In this document: positions 8,392-17,491 of the stretch, piece after piece | Position numbering within the stretch: position 1 is the first letter of the stretch | Layout of the letters: every line of letters begins with the position of its first letter | NCBI GenBank assembly: GCA_963676385.2 | Contig: CAXXMM010000007.1 | Coordinates: forward strand, 62,001 to 126,000 | Origin: UBA1422 sp963676385 | GTDB taxonomy: Bacteria > Bacillota > Clostridia > Peptostreptococcales > Anaerovoracaceae | Length of the DNA: 64,000 bases | Direction of reading: 5' to 3' | Program-made: the position numbers and the translations under genes | The notes under the pieces: model-generated | The model's database searches: none | What the model saw: the letters and a program-made list of their open reading frames with translations, nothing else | Told to the model about the DNA's origin: nothing

Positions 8392-11237
8392 AGCCCACCT
8401 CCGATGTTTCCCTGAATTTTTCCACAAATCCCGCCAAAGTCACAAAATCGGCAAGGTGGTTTTTGATAAAGAAGGCCTTGCTCCAGGCGCTGGTGAATCA
8501 AGTCTTCTTGAAGTTTTTCTTCTGTGGTTTCCGGTTGTGCCAAGGTGATCATTTCCTCCACCCCTCGCACTTCAATGGTTCCCTTTTCCAGCTGCGCCAT
8601 GGCTTGTTCAAACGCTGCCACCCCCATGTTCCATGTTTGTTCCAAAGAATAAGGGGTTTTTAGAACTTCTTCCGTCAGGCTGGCACTGTCGCTGAGCAGG
8701 GTCCCTTGGGCAAGCATAAAGTACCCAGTGTCCACTTGCTGCGCGACTTCAGCCGGCAAAGACAAATTCTCCGGCGAAGACGAGTCGGCAGACCGGAGCA
8801 TCCAAGCGTATGTAGCCAACTGCAAAGCGGTTCCCTGTTCCACGCCCTGGCGATGATGTTTGTCTGTATAGGACCATTTCAAATCCAATACATAGGGCTT
8901 TCCTTCCCTGTCCCGAAGAAGCATATCCGCATATCCGATAAAGGGGATGCCCTTCATATTGGCTGTTAATGGTGCCTCAGTTTGTTCCACCAAAAGGTGT
9001 CTCTGGTTGATTCCTTTCACCAATTTTCCCACTGCTTGGGAAACGGCGGTTTGGTACCGCTGTCGTTCAACAGCATTTCCATCTAACAACAACTCTGCAG
9101 CCATGGAAGGAAGGAGTTGGTCATAAAGAATTTTTCCTTGGGTAACTGCTTCCGCCTCTGTCAGTTGATTGTTGTGGGCATACAGCTCCTCAACAATACG
9201 GTGGCACAGGGTTCCTATCATTTGATTTCCCGAGGGAACCGTCTGGCTTTCGGGAAGTCGAAGACCGGCATGATATTCTAAGGCCCATTTCATGGGACAT
9301 CCGATTAAAGTGCTCATCTGGGAATAGGAAAGTTTCTTAGGGGGTTTGATGGTTCCCGGAGTCGCTTGGCGTTGGGGTTCAATGGGAGGCGGTACCTGGG
9401 GAGCCACCGATTTTAGCCGTGTCTTTCGCCCGGCAAAGTGCCATGTTTCTTCCGTCCCCAGTCGGCTGCCTTCCCGCAGAAGGACTTCCTGCATCTCCGC
9501 CAAAGACATTTCCCCCTTCATTTCGGCGGCGGCACACCACAGGGTATCCCAATAGGGATGGTGGTACGCCTCTGCACCGTCAATTTGTGCCAGCGTTACT
9601 GGGATAAACTGATTTCGGGCGCAAAGAAATCCCTGTTCCCACCCAAAGGATTCTCGTCGCCGGGTCATCCATGGCTCTTCTATTTCAATTCCTCCTTGTT
9701 GGAGGGCTTTTCTTTCTTCCTGATTCCAGTAGGTGGTTTCCCCTCGGTCATTATCCTGAAAGCCCCACCAGATTACGGTGTCCCAGCCTTCTGTTAATTG
9801 ACCGGGATGGTCTACTGCATGCCAGGGGGCGGCCTCTTCCAAGCTGTCCTCCATGGTGGTTCCCCCACCCATAATTGTGTCCAGCATTCGCTCCAAAGTG
9901 GTACGGGGAATGGTTCCCTTTCCCAGAGAAAGGGTTTCCAGTTCTTTGGCTTGTCCCACCACGGTGGCCAAACGTGAATCCATGCCTATTTTCCAGCCCA
10001 ATATATTGATTACCTTTTGGCAACGAAGTCTCAATCCTTCCTCCGTCATCCCGGAAACCGGATCAAACCGTTGATCTACCAACAGGTTTTGTATTTCCAA
10101 CGTCCACGCTCGGGCGTTTGCCTCCGGATTCCCATCTTCTTTTTCTGTTAACTCAAGTTTTCGTCTTTCTTCAATCTTTGCCATGGCTTGATTCCAAGCC
10201 TTGCCATTGACCCCGGGTTCCCGGGCCATGGCAGAAAGCAACAGCCTGCATACCCAAGATGGAAATGGAGATATAGACAAAGAAAGCAGTTCCACCAACC
10301 TTTGAATGTCAATGGGCGTCCAGGCGTTGGCCAGCAACAAGGGCAGAATTTGTTGTACTTCCCGCCACTTGGAGGGGGCGGAACGCCCCAGCTTTGGCAA
10401 GTGATGACGTGCCAAGGCTTGATCCAATATGCTGGTGTCCATTCCGCAAATAATGGCCACCGAGGCGTTTTCTTCTTGGTTGGCAGCCAGCCATGCGGCC
10501 AGGTGTTCTGCCCCTTCCCATTCGTTTTCTGCTTTGAGAAACAGAAGGGAATTGTCAGAGGGCGCCAAGGAGCCTTGGGGCAAATCTTTTTTGCTGCCAT
10601 GTAATATGTGCTCCTGTACCCGGTAAAGGTTGGTATTTCCGGCGTACAGGGTTGATTCGTTCGAAGTGATCGGGGCTTTTTTCGAGGTGAGGAGAACTTG
10701 TATCGGAGGTTGCCACTGAGTGATTTGGGTCCCCTGACCCTCCAGAAGGGCTAGGATTTGTTGCCAAACAGGAGGAAAAAGTTCTCTGGGTTCTATCAGT
10801 TGAATGGCATCAATCTCCACAGAATTGTTGTGGGTCAATTGCTTCTTGATGGTCTGAATCCTATCTGAAGTCCCCACGGAAAGTGGCAACCCAGACTGTT
10901 CCAAAGCGGTCAGACTTTCAAGGCGGGGAGAACCGACCAGGGGCGTCTTTCCGTTCCATCCCCCTTCCACTAATTGATCCCGCCACATTAATAGCTGTCT
11001 GGCCGTAGACCAGGCATCCACCGAAAAAGAGGAAGCAACCCAAGGGATTTCTGCTTCTTCCAACCGGGTCATGTACTGGTTCATCCGATGAACCGGGTGT
11101 ATAGTAGGCGCGGTGAGTCCCAATCGGGTTTCCAAAAGGCCAAGAAAGCCTCCCGGTCCGGTTTGCACTTCACCGATAGTGGCCTCTTTGGTGCTCCAAC
11201 GAACCCCATCTAAATTCATCCCAAATGTAATGTTCAC
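8388..11237 (-). CDS. addB: AddB-like subunit of the AddAB recombination nuclease, Fe-S nuclease domain
   Basis: A 949-residue partner of the helicase encoded just downstream. The start is GTG, preceded by AAGGGAGAAAACA. The N-terminal part is a degenerate helicase-like region without an obvious Walker A motif. The C-terminal PD-(D/E)XK domain (about 630-949) opens with KLSYSQMSTLIGCPMKWALE, continues with GYADMLLRDREGKPYVLDLK (catalytic D and DxK) and ends with CRFCDFGGIC. The lone cysteine plus Cx2Cx5C reproduces the four-cysteine iron-sulphur signature known for AddB nuclease domains. AddAB resects DNA ends and recognises a Chi-like site; AddB supplies the second nuclease. Its stop overlaps the addA start by four bases. 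Confidence 0.82.
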   Translation of the reverse strand: MNITFGMNLDGVRWSTKEATIGEVQTGPGGFLGLLETRLGLTAPTIHPVHRMNQYMTRLEEAEIPWVASSFSVDAWSTARQLLMWRDQLVEGGWNGKTPLVGSPRLESLTALEQSGLPLSVGTSDRIQTIKKQLTHNNSVEIDAIQLIEPRELFPPVWQQILALLEGQGTQITQWQPPIQVLLTSKKAPITSNESTLYAGNTNLYRVQEHILHGSKKDLPQGSLAPSDNSLLFLKAENEWEGAEHLAAWLAANQEENASVAIICGMDTSILDQALARHHLPKLGRSAPSKWREVQQILPLLLANAWTPIDIQRLVELLSLSISPFPSWVCRLLLSAMAREPGVNGKAWNQAMAKIEERRKLELTEKEDGNPEANARAWTLEIQNLLVDQRFDPVSGMTEEGLRLRCQKVINILGWKIGMDSRLATVVGQAKELETLSLGKGTIPRTTLERMLDTIMGGGTTMEDSLEEAAPWHAVDHPGQLTEGWDTVIWWGFQDNDRGETTYWNQEERKALQQGGIEIEEPWMTRRRESFGWEQGFLCARNQFIPVTLAQIDGAEAYHHPYWDTLWCAAAEMKGEMSLAEMQEVLLREGSRLGTEETWHFAGRKTRLKSVAPQVPPPIEPQRQATPGTIKPPKKLSYSQMSTLIGCPMKWALEYHAGLRLPESQTVPSGNQMIGTLCHRIVEELYAHNNQLTEAEAVTQGKILYDQLLPSMAAELLLDGNAVERQRYQTAVSQAVGKLVKGINQRHLLVEQTEAPLTANMKGIPFIGYADMLLRDREGKPYVLDLKWSYTDKHHRQGVEQGTALQLATYAWMLRSADSSSPENLSLPAEVAQQVDTGYFMLAQGTLLSDSASLTEEVLKTPYSLEQTWNMGVAAFEQAMAQLEKGTIEVRGVEEMITLAQPETTEEKLQEDLIHQRLEQGLLYQKPPCRFCDFGGICGKIQGNIGGGL

Positions 11238-11283
11238 TGTTTTCTCCCTTGTGGTTCAGCGAGACGCTCCGGAAAAGAAACAA

Positions 11284-11320
11284 AAAACAGAGAAAAAAGC
11301 CTTTCTCTCTGTTTTGTTTC
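11284..11320 (-). terminator. Terminator between the small membrane protein gene and addB
   Basis: Stem AAACAGAGA (11285-11293) pairs with TCTCTGTTT (11306-11314). On the minus strand the hairpin is followed by a T-rich run, so it would end transcripts of the gene at 11417-11668 ahead of addB. Confidence 0.7.
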
Positions 11321-11416
11321 AGTTGTCTTCAAATCTGTGTTTCCCATGATTACTTCCCACCCTCTCAGTGCAATTTTACACTTACGAAGGAAAGTTTTCA
11401 AGGGGAGACCCGCTGA

Positions 11417-11668
11417 TTATTCCGGTTTCTTTTCCTTCTTCTTTGCCCATAATATTTGTTGCTTATTGACAAAAATAACGATTGCCAAGGCATAAAATAA
11501 TACCGGCGTGGAATAAATCAATGCATAGGAAAAATCACCGGAAGCCAAATCATGAAATGGCGCAGTCAACTTGCTCATCCCAGCGTAAAACATATGCGTC
11601 ATATTATATATCACACATGCGTGGGCTGCGATGATTAATAGGATTTCCTCAAGATGATTCTGTTTCAT
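11417..11668 (-). CDS. Small membrane protein with two predicted spans, 83 aa
   Basis: Not recognised. The ATG giving MKQNHLEEIL is chosen because AGAGGAGG lies eight bases upstream; a longer start at 11689 would overlap that site. Hydrophobic segments at about residues 7-27 and 46-67 predict two membrane helices. The C-terminus is strongly basic then acidic (KKKEKKPE) and probably cytoplasmic. It has its own terminator, so it is likely a single-gene unit. Confidence 0.5.
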   Translation of the reverse strand: MKQNHLEEILLIIAAHACVIYNMTHMFYAGMSKLTAPFHDLASGDFSYALIYSTPVLFYALAIVIFVNKQQILWAKKKEKKPE

Positions 11669-11782
11669 TTTCTTGTCCTCCTCTGCCATAGATGACGAAT
11701 ACGCTACCCGTGTTATATCGTTTTACACGATATTTTTTGATTGCAATACTAGCATTCACTACACCAGTACAATCCAACCTAG

Positions 11783-12193
11783 TTATTCATTCCCACTGGA
11801 TGAAGTTTCGATTTGAGTAGGAGTTGTGCTATGTTGAATAAAGTCAACTTTGGCTTTCCCTAATGTAATCGTAAAACCAACAGTATTAGGAAATTTTTCA
11901 AAACAGACCACTTCCGCATGATGATAATAAGTGCTGGAAAGAATATATTTTCGATCCGATACTTTTTTAAACGTTCCTCTGTCTTCTTTTTGTGAGCCTT
12001 CAACCATATGATATAAACGAAACGTGTTAGGGCCATCGTTATTAAAAGAAATCCAGTCGAAGGTTTGTTCATTATTAGAATAGGTCCCTTCCAGTTTGAA
12101 ATCATAGTTTTCATAATCATGAGCAACTTGCCTGACAAACAAAACCGCTAATACTATTACTACACAAGCGATGAGCGCATATTTATATTTCAT
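11783..12193 (-). CDS. Hypothetical membrane-anchored extracytoplasmic protein, 136 aa
   Basis: Unknown family. The start MKYKYAL is supported by AAAGGA about ten bases upstream. An N-terminal hydrophobic helix (about residues 4-22) serves as signal or anchor; no lipobox cysteine is visible. The remaining ~110 residues look like a small beta-rich domain with aromatic residues (LEGTYSNNEQTFDWISF, GTFKKVSDRKYILSSTYYH), and the tail is Ser/Thr-rich (TTPTQIETSSSGNE). This resembles small lipoprotein-like beta domains, but no function can be assigned. Confidence 0.55.
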   Translation of the reverse strand: MKYKYALIACVVIVLAVLFVRQVAHDYENYDFKLEGTYSNNEQTFDWISFNNDGPNTFRLYHMVEGSQKEDRGTFKKVSDRKYILSSTYYHHAEVVCFEKFPNTVGFTITLGKAKVDFIQHSTTPTQIETSSSGNE

Positions 12194-12332
12194 TGCTATC
12201 ATCCTTTCTAATCTTAATAATATGATAATTTGCATCGAAAAAAATGCAAAATGATTTTTTCCACTGTTAAACTATTATTAATCTCGACTGTTTGCTTAGT
12301 ATTTTAATTAATTCTCGCAACACATACTTAAA

Positions 12333-12850
12333 TTAAAATGGAGCGGTTCTAATGGTTAAATAATCTTTTGTTGGTACAGTTTTATATACATAACCTATAT
12401 ATTGTTGTGCACCTGAATAATAGACTTTGTAACGCTTATATCTGGTGGTAGTTAGATCTCTATAAATATACAACTTTACAGCTTTATTGGCTATCCCTGC
12501 TCTTTTGAAGTAACCTATCGAACCGATACCTCCACGAGAAACGGATACAGAAATAGGTCCATATCCAACGGATATGGAAACACTAACATTATAACCACCA
12601 TCAGACCAATAGAATCCATCATCGGGATCAGTAAACACTACTCCGTTTTCGCGTTGCCCTCCGGCATATCCAATAGGTTTCTTGTAGGCAGTTTTTGAAT
12701 CAACTTTAACTTCCTTGTAATACCACCCCGCATCACTTCTCGGTGTAATTGAAGTAGAGGAGGGATTAGAATCATCATAAACTGTTCCGGTTTATTCTTT
12801 TGTTCCCCATTTTATACTACCTCCTAAACGAGCCGCCGCCTTATACTTAA
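12333..12850 (-). pseudogene. Decayed gene for an exported repeat-rich protein
   Basis: The open part (12638 to 12333) encodes FTDPDDGFYWSDGGYNVSV, then SISVGYGPISVSVSRGGIG, and ends KDYLTIRTAPF. The same frame continues upstream through GWYYKEVKVDSKTAYKK and VYDDSNPSSTSITPRSD, where a TAA interrupts the codons after GSIKWGTKE (near 12790). Beyond it, KYKAAARLGG remains before further stops and no start codon. The most economical view is a secreted hypothetical protein whose 5' half has been lost. The family is not recognised. It lies in the intergenic space after the catabolic operon. Confidence 0.55.
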
Positions 12851-13013
12851 ACGGTTAAGATAAGATTGTGGTTGGTGTCACTTTATCACCGGTTTTGCCA
12901 TTCGTCTATGGAACAATTGTTCTGTATCTGTATACAAAACATCCCTTCTTCGGGAAAGCTGTGGTGGTAAATATCAATTAGCTATATATTAATGGCGTTG
13001 TCACATCAAGCAG

Positions 13014-14219
13014 TTACGTTGTTATGAGCCCTTTTATCACCGTGGCAAGTTCGTCTTTGTTCAGCAGTTTAGGGACGGGATACAACGGATTGCTTTCTTT
13101 GTCAGCAAATGCGGCCAACAACGGAATATCCCCTTCGTTGATTTGGGGAAACCCCTTGGGAATGCCCATTCGTTGATTCATCCCCTTGATTGCCTCAATA
13201 AAACGAACAGCTTTTTCTTCTATGGTCGCCCCGGAAATGCCTACAACCTCAGCCAATTCTGAAAGTGGTTTATATACGCTTCTTCCGTAACGTTCTAACA
13301 TCATCGGAAGAATCACTGCATTGGCTAAACCATGAGGAATACTGTAGTACCCACCGATACTATGAGCGATTGCATGGACATATCCCACATATGCTCTGGT
13401 AAACGCTGCGCCCCCCAAGTAAGAAGCTTTCAGCATATTGGCTCTGGCGGTTAAATCCCGGCCATTTTCAAAGGCAACTTCCAAATTTTCAAAAACAAGT
13501 TTCACTGCCTCTCTTGCCCAGCGACGGGTATTTCCTGTGTTGCTCCTGCCAACGTATGCTTCAACGGCATGGGTAAGTGCATCCAACCCTGTAGTTGCAG
13601 TAATATTTTGGGGCAGACCAACCGTAAGAACCGGATCCAAAACGGCAAAATATGGGATTAAGGAGGTGTCATTGATGGGGAATTTGTGATGAGTCAGACT
13701 GTCGGTAATGACAGCCGCAACGGTAGTCTCCGATCCGGTTCCCGCAGTGGTAGGTATTACAAAGAATGGGGGTAATTTATGACGAACTTTGAACATGCCC
13801 CCCAGTTGTGAAACAGATTTGTTAGGTTTTACAACTCTAGCACCGCAAGCTTTGGCGCAGTCCATTGCGGAGCCGCCTCCAAAGGCCAGCAAGCTGTCGC
13901 AACTATTTTCCTGAAATAGGGCAACAGCCTCTTCAACATTATCTATGGTTGGGTTTGGTTGAACATGATCAAATACTTTATGACCAATCCCGGCCTCATG
14001 AAGACCCTTCAACAGGGGGTTCAGCAGACCCAAAGAAAAAAGTTGAGCATCTGTAACAACCAGAAGGGATTTACAGTTTTGTTGGGCAATCGTCGCCGGC
14101 AACTTTAAGATGGCATTTTCTCCCTCCAGAAGTATCGGATGACGCCAAGGCAGAAAATAAAAGCTTCCTCTCATGACGATTTGAACAACCCTGCAATATA
14201 TTGAACGAAAAGATTTCAT
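13014..14219 (-). CDS. Iron-containing alcohol dehydrogenase (paralog 1)
   Basis: A 401-residue group III alcohol dehydrogenase, expected to interconvert an aldehyde and an alcohol with NAD(P)H in the cytoplasm. The start MKSFRSIYCR is chosen because GAAAGGAG lies just upstream. The nucleotide-binding loop GGGSAMDCAK (114-123) and the metal region HAIAHSIGGYYSIPHGLANA (the histidines of the Fe site) are intact. It is the last gene of the TetR-controlled operon and probably reduces an aldehyde produced by the upstream enzymes. The closest relative visible is the second Fe-ADH at 41067-42293, sharing long identical stretches such as GAAFTRAYVGYVHAIAH. Substrate is unknown. Confidence 0.88.
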   Translation of the reverse strand: MKSFRSIYCRVVQIVMRGSFYFLPWRHPILLEGENAILKLPATIAQQNCKSLLVVTDAQLFSLGLLNPLLKGLHEAGIGHKVFDHVQPNPTIDNVEEAVALFQENSCDSLLAFGGGSAMDCAKACGARVVKPNKSVSQLGGMFKVRHKLPPFFVIPTTAGTGSETTVAAVITDSLTHHKFPINDTSLIPYFAVLDPVLTVGLPQNITATTGLDALTHAVEAYVGRSNTGNTRRWAREAVKLVFENLEVAFENGRDLTARANMLKASYLGGAAFTRAYVGYVHAIAHSIGGYYSIPHGLANAVILPMMLERYGRSVYKPLSELAEVVGISGATIEEKAVRFIEAIKGMNQRMGIPKGFPQINEGDIPLLAAFADKESNPLYPVPKLLNKDELATVIKGLITT

Positions 14220-14311
14220 CTGCTTTTCTCCTTTCAAAGGCAGGGTAAACCAGCGCCTTGACAAATCAAGAACTGGACCGATAACCCTGCCTTAACAAAA
14301 AGTGTTTTGTG

Positions 14312-15652
14312 CTAATATCCCATTTCCCTTTCTATATTTGAAAGACTATCTTCGAAGATTTCTAACATGATTTGATAGTCTTCCCGATCTGTTATAAACT
14401 GAGGACCCCACATGGCCATATCTCCGGCGATGCCTTTGATATTTCCGGACAAGGATTCCAGAATCATACCATTTTTGATGCATTCTTGGCCGAACTTAGA
14501 GGAATAGCCAAGGGTAATATCAAATGGTTCTTTTGTGCCCTTATCTTTTACAAATTCAATCCCTATCATTAAGCCGTGTCCCCGAACATCTCCCATGGTT
14601 GGATGTCGTTCCGCCATTTTGATAAGCCGGCTTTTTATCCAGCTTCCGTCTTCCCGAACCTTTTGTACTAGGCTATCTCTATGATAGATTTCAAGGGTTT
14701 TGTTAATGGCAGCACATGCAACCGGATTGCCGCACCAAGTATATCCAACTGTGAAGTACTTGATGTTTTCCTTTATGGGGTTAATGATTTCATTGCTGCA
14801 TGCAACGCCGCCAACCGGATAATAACCACCGGAAATTGCTTTACCAAAAGTCATAATATCCGGCGTCACACCAAACAAATCTTTTGCCAAAGGAAGTCCG
14901 GTTCGACCAAACCCGGTCATCACCTCATCAAAAATGAGAAGCACCTGATATTTGTCACAAATCTCTCGGATTTTCTGGAAATACCCTGTTTTTACCGGTG
15001 ATGCGGCGGCCAATGAGGTCCCCGATACAGGTTCTGCGATAAAGGCACCGACAGTTTCCGGACCTTGCATGATGATTTCATCTTCCAAGGCTAGTGCGCA
15101 CTCAAGGTTGCAGGTTTTGGGATCTTTTCCATACCAACACCGATAGCAATACGCTGGTGGAATGTGACCCATTTCGGTGAAGTAGCATTGATTCATATTT
15201 CGTCTTTGTGGCACTCCCGATATGGAAATGGCTCCCTTTGTTGCCCCATGATAGCTTATCCAACGGCCAATGATTTTGTGTTTTGTTGGTCTTCCAAGAG
15301 CCATTTGGTATTCTTTTACCAGGGTCATTGCGGCCTCCGTCGCCTCTGAGCCACCTGATGTAAAGAAAAACTTATCAAAAACGCCCCCCGTCCAATCCGA
15401 AGCATTTTTGGCCGCCAAATTGGTTATTGGGTTTTCAAGTTCAACGCGATAGGCAAAGCTCAGTTCCCTCAATTGTTTGGTTAAGGCCTCTATCATTTCT
15501 TCATTTCCATATCCCAAAGTATTTGATAATGGGCTTGCTGCACAATCCAGGTATTCCTTTCCATCATCGCCATAAAGACGAATGCCTTTCGCTCTATTAA
15601 TCATAATGAGATCCTTGAGCATGTAATTTTGAATTAAATATTTACTATCCAT
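14312..15652 (-). CDS. Class III PLP-dependent aminotransferase
   Basis: A 446-residue fold-type I aminotransferase of the omega-amino acid/4-aminobutyrate group. GSEATEAA (101-108), FDEVMTGFGRTG (241-252) and the PLP lysine K271 in TFGKAISGGYYPVGG are all present. A cysteine cluster, CYRCWYGKDPKTCNLEC (C169, C172, C181, C185), resembles the cysteine-containing insertion seen in one clade of this family and could bind metal. ATG is preceded by GAAAGGAGCAAA. It lies in the operon between the ThDP enzyme and the Fe-ADH, so it probably converts an amine or beta/omega-amino acid to an aldehyde or keto acid. Substrate is unresolved. Confidence 0.85.
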   Translation of the reverse strand: MDSKYLIQNYMLKDLIMINRAKGIRLYGDDGKEYLDCAASPLSNTLGYGNEEMIEALTKQLRELSFAYRVELENPITNLAAKNASDWTGGVFDKFFFTSGGSEATEAAMTLVKEYQMALGRPTKHKIIGRWISYHGATKGAISISGVPQRRNMNQCYFTEMGHIPPAYCYRCWYGKDPKTCNLECALALEDEIIMQGPETVGAFIAEPVSGTSLAAASPVKTGYFQKIREICDKYQVLLIFDEVMTGFGRTGLPLAKDLFGVTPDIMTFGKAISGGYYPVGGVACSNEIINPIKENIKYFTVGYTWCGNPVACAAINKTLEIYHRDSLVQKVREDGSWIKSRLIKMAERHPTMGDVRGHGLMIGIEFVKDKGTKEPFDITLGYSSKFGQECIKNGMILESLSGNIKGIAGDMAMWGPQFITDREDYQIMLEIFEDSLSNIEREMGY

Positions 15653-15737
15653 TTTGCTCCTTTCATATCCATTCTAATCATGTCTATTCTGACTTTGTCA
15701 GTTATTAGGTGGTTTCACGTTTCACATGATATGAAAT

Positions 15738-17408
15738 TTATGAATTGGGTTGCATTGAGGGTAGCGGATCAATGTCGCCGGTTCCTTCAGTAATAACCTC
15801 AACAAGCGCAGGTCTTCCGCTTTCCAGCGCTGCGGTAATGGCAGGTCCAATATCTTCTGCTTTTGTAACTCTTACTGCAAACAATCCAAAGGATGCTGCA
15901 ATTTTTGAAATATCCATTGGTGCAAAGGATAGTCTTCTAAATCCTTCCGGCATCATATCCGCATATACCATTTTCATGGATGGCATGCACTGGGCGTAAA
16001 TATTGTTGTTATTTACAACGGTAACCGTGGGGAGGTTATAGCGCATTGCAGTTTCCATTTCAGACATATTGTAGTAAAATCCTCCATCACCAATAAAGCA
16101 AACCACCGGTCTGTCCGGCGCCCCGCATTTTGCCCCTAGGGAAGCCGGGTATGCCCACCCTAAAGAACCTGCTGCTCTAAAATACTTTTGGGTTGTCTTC
16201 ATTCTTATGATGGTTGAAGTCCACACTGCGGCATATCCCGTATCGGAAATTAAAACTGCATCTTCCGGAAGTACTTTTCTTAATTCGTCGCATAATTTTT
16301 CGGTTCGAATTGCGTTGGATGGTGTATTTATTCTGCCTTCAATTTTTTTGGTATTTTCGGCCAACAAAACAGCGGTATGATTTTTCCACTCAGCATGGTT
16401 GTTCGCAGCAATGGCTGGAATCAGTTGTGCAACAACGGCTTTTGCATCCCCGCAAAGGCCAACACAATTTGCATAATTTCTTCCTACTTCAGCCGGGGAG
16501 ATATCAATTTGGATTACCGGTGTGCTTAAAGACGGCACCCTCCAGTCGCAAGTTGTCTGATCAGCGGTTTGTGTTCCAATGAATATGACCAAATCTGCAT
16601 CCATAACCGCAGTATTTCCACACTCCATTCCATAGTCCCCTACAATGCCCGCCCACAAGCTGTCTCCCTCGTTAATCACGGTCTTTCCATCGGGGGTGGT
16701 CACAATTGGAATGTCTGCTTTTTGTGCCAGTTGATAAATCTCATCTCCTGCCCCGGACATATTCGCGCCCCTGCCTACCACCAATATCGGCTTTTTCGCA
16801 TTGTCAATCAACATTGCCGCTGCACCAATGTCCGCAGTATCCGCCAAAGGTCTGAAGGGATTCAGCTTGCCAAATTTTGGTTCTGCAATAAACTCTTCTT
16901 CTAAATCAAAAAATTCTGCTACGTGACATGCAATCCCAAGCATATCCACATGCACCGGACCGGGTTTACCGGTGACGGCCTCTCGAAAAGCTTGTTTGCA
17001 AACATTTGCAAACTGTGCAGGGGTTGTGATGTCACTCTGGAATTTTGAGACCTCTTCAAAAAGCTTGGTGTGATCCAATTCCTGATAACTGTTTCGATGT
17101 TGATGGGAGGGGGGCTTTTTTCCGGTGATGGCCACCATCGGGGTTTTGGCCAATGCGGCATCTGCCAATCCCGCTGCAAGATTGGCCGCACCAATGGATT
17201 GAGCGGAACAAACGCCCACTTTCCCGGAGACTCTGGCATAACCATCAGCCATATATGCAACAGATTTTTCACAATGCCCCATGATTCCCTTGATGCCGAA
17301 TTTATATTCAGATAGTTTGCCAACCATCCTTAAACTGACCTCTTGAAAAAATATATGAGACGTGCCGTTTTCTTTTAACATTTGGGCTAAATATTCATAA
17401 CCTTTCAT
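15738..17408 (-). CDS. Thiamine diphosphate-dependent enzyme, acetolactate synthase-like
   Basis: A 556-residue ThDP enzyme with the three-domain architecture of acetolactate synthase, oxalyl-CoA decarboxylase and relatives. The activating glutamate is E47 in GHCEKSVAYMADGYAR; the central domain has ILVVGRGANMSGAG; the C-terminal ThDP/Mg site is GDGGFYYNMSEMETA followed by VVNNNN. The start MKGYEY follows TTGAAAGGAAATAGAG. No regulatory-subunit gene accompanies it and a separate complete ilvBN exists at 49-51 kb, so a role in branched-chain biosynthesis is unlikely. Within the aminotransferase operon it may decarboxylate or transfer an acyl group from a keto acid; sulfoacetaldehyde acetyltransferase-like chemistry is one untested option. 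Confidence 0.8.
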   Translation of the reverse strand: MKGYEYLAQMLKENGTSHIFFQEVSLRMVGKLSEYKFGIKGIMGHCEKSVAYMADGYARVSGKVGVCSAQSIGAANLAAGLADAALAKTPMVAITGKKPPSHQHRNSYQELDHTKLFEEVSKFQSDITTPAQFANVCKQAFREAVTGKPGPVHVDMLGIACHVAEFFDLEEEFIAEPKFGKLNPFRPLADTADIGAAAMLIDNAKKPILVVGRGANMSGAGDEIYQLAQKADIPIVTTPDGKTVINEGDSLWAGIVGDYGMECGNTAVMDADLVIFIGTQTADQTTCDWRVPSLSTPVIQIDISPAEVGRNYANCVGLCGDAKAVVAQLIPAIAANNHAEWKNHTAVLLAENTKKIEGRINTPSNAIRTEKLCDELRKVLPEDAVLISDTGYAAVWTSTIIRMKTTQKYFRAAGSLGWAYPASLGAKCGAPDRPVVCFIGDGGFYYNMSEMETAMRYNLPTVTVVNNNNIYAQCMPSMKMVYADMMPEGFRRLSFAPMDISKIAASFGLFAVRVTKAEDIGPAITAALESGRPALVEVITEGTGDIDPLPSMQPNS

Positions 17409-17491
17409 TACTCTATTTCCTTTCAAATTTCTATTTTTATGCGTGGCAAAACATGGCATCAGAAGAAGACATCCTTCCAATCCACTAGAAA

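Noticed and set aside
5303..10767. Long open frames on the plus strand and in other minus frames within addAB
   Set aside because: They lie entirely inside two long, motif-rich reading frames, lack ribosome binding sites and show no recognisable domains; they are shadows of the GC-rich codon pattern.
16569..16904. 111-codon plus-strand frame opposite the ThDP enzyme gene
   Set aside because: Shadow frame in a conserved gene; no ribosome binding site and implausible composition.
15738..17408. ThDP enzyme as sulfoacetaldehyde acetyltransferase in a taurine pathway
   Set aside because: The class III aminotransferase and Fe-ADH fit taurine metabolism superficially, but the residues seen in the ThDP protein are generic for the acetolactate-synthase superfamily and no sulfonate transporter or phosphotransacetylase is present.
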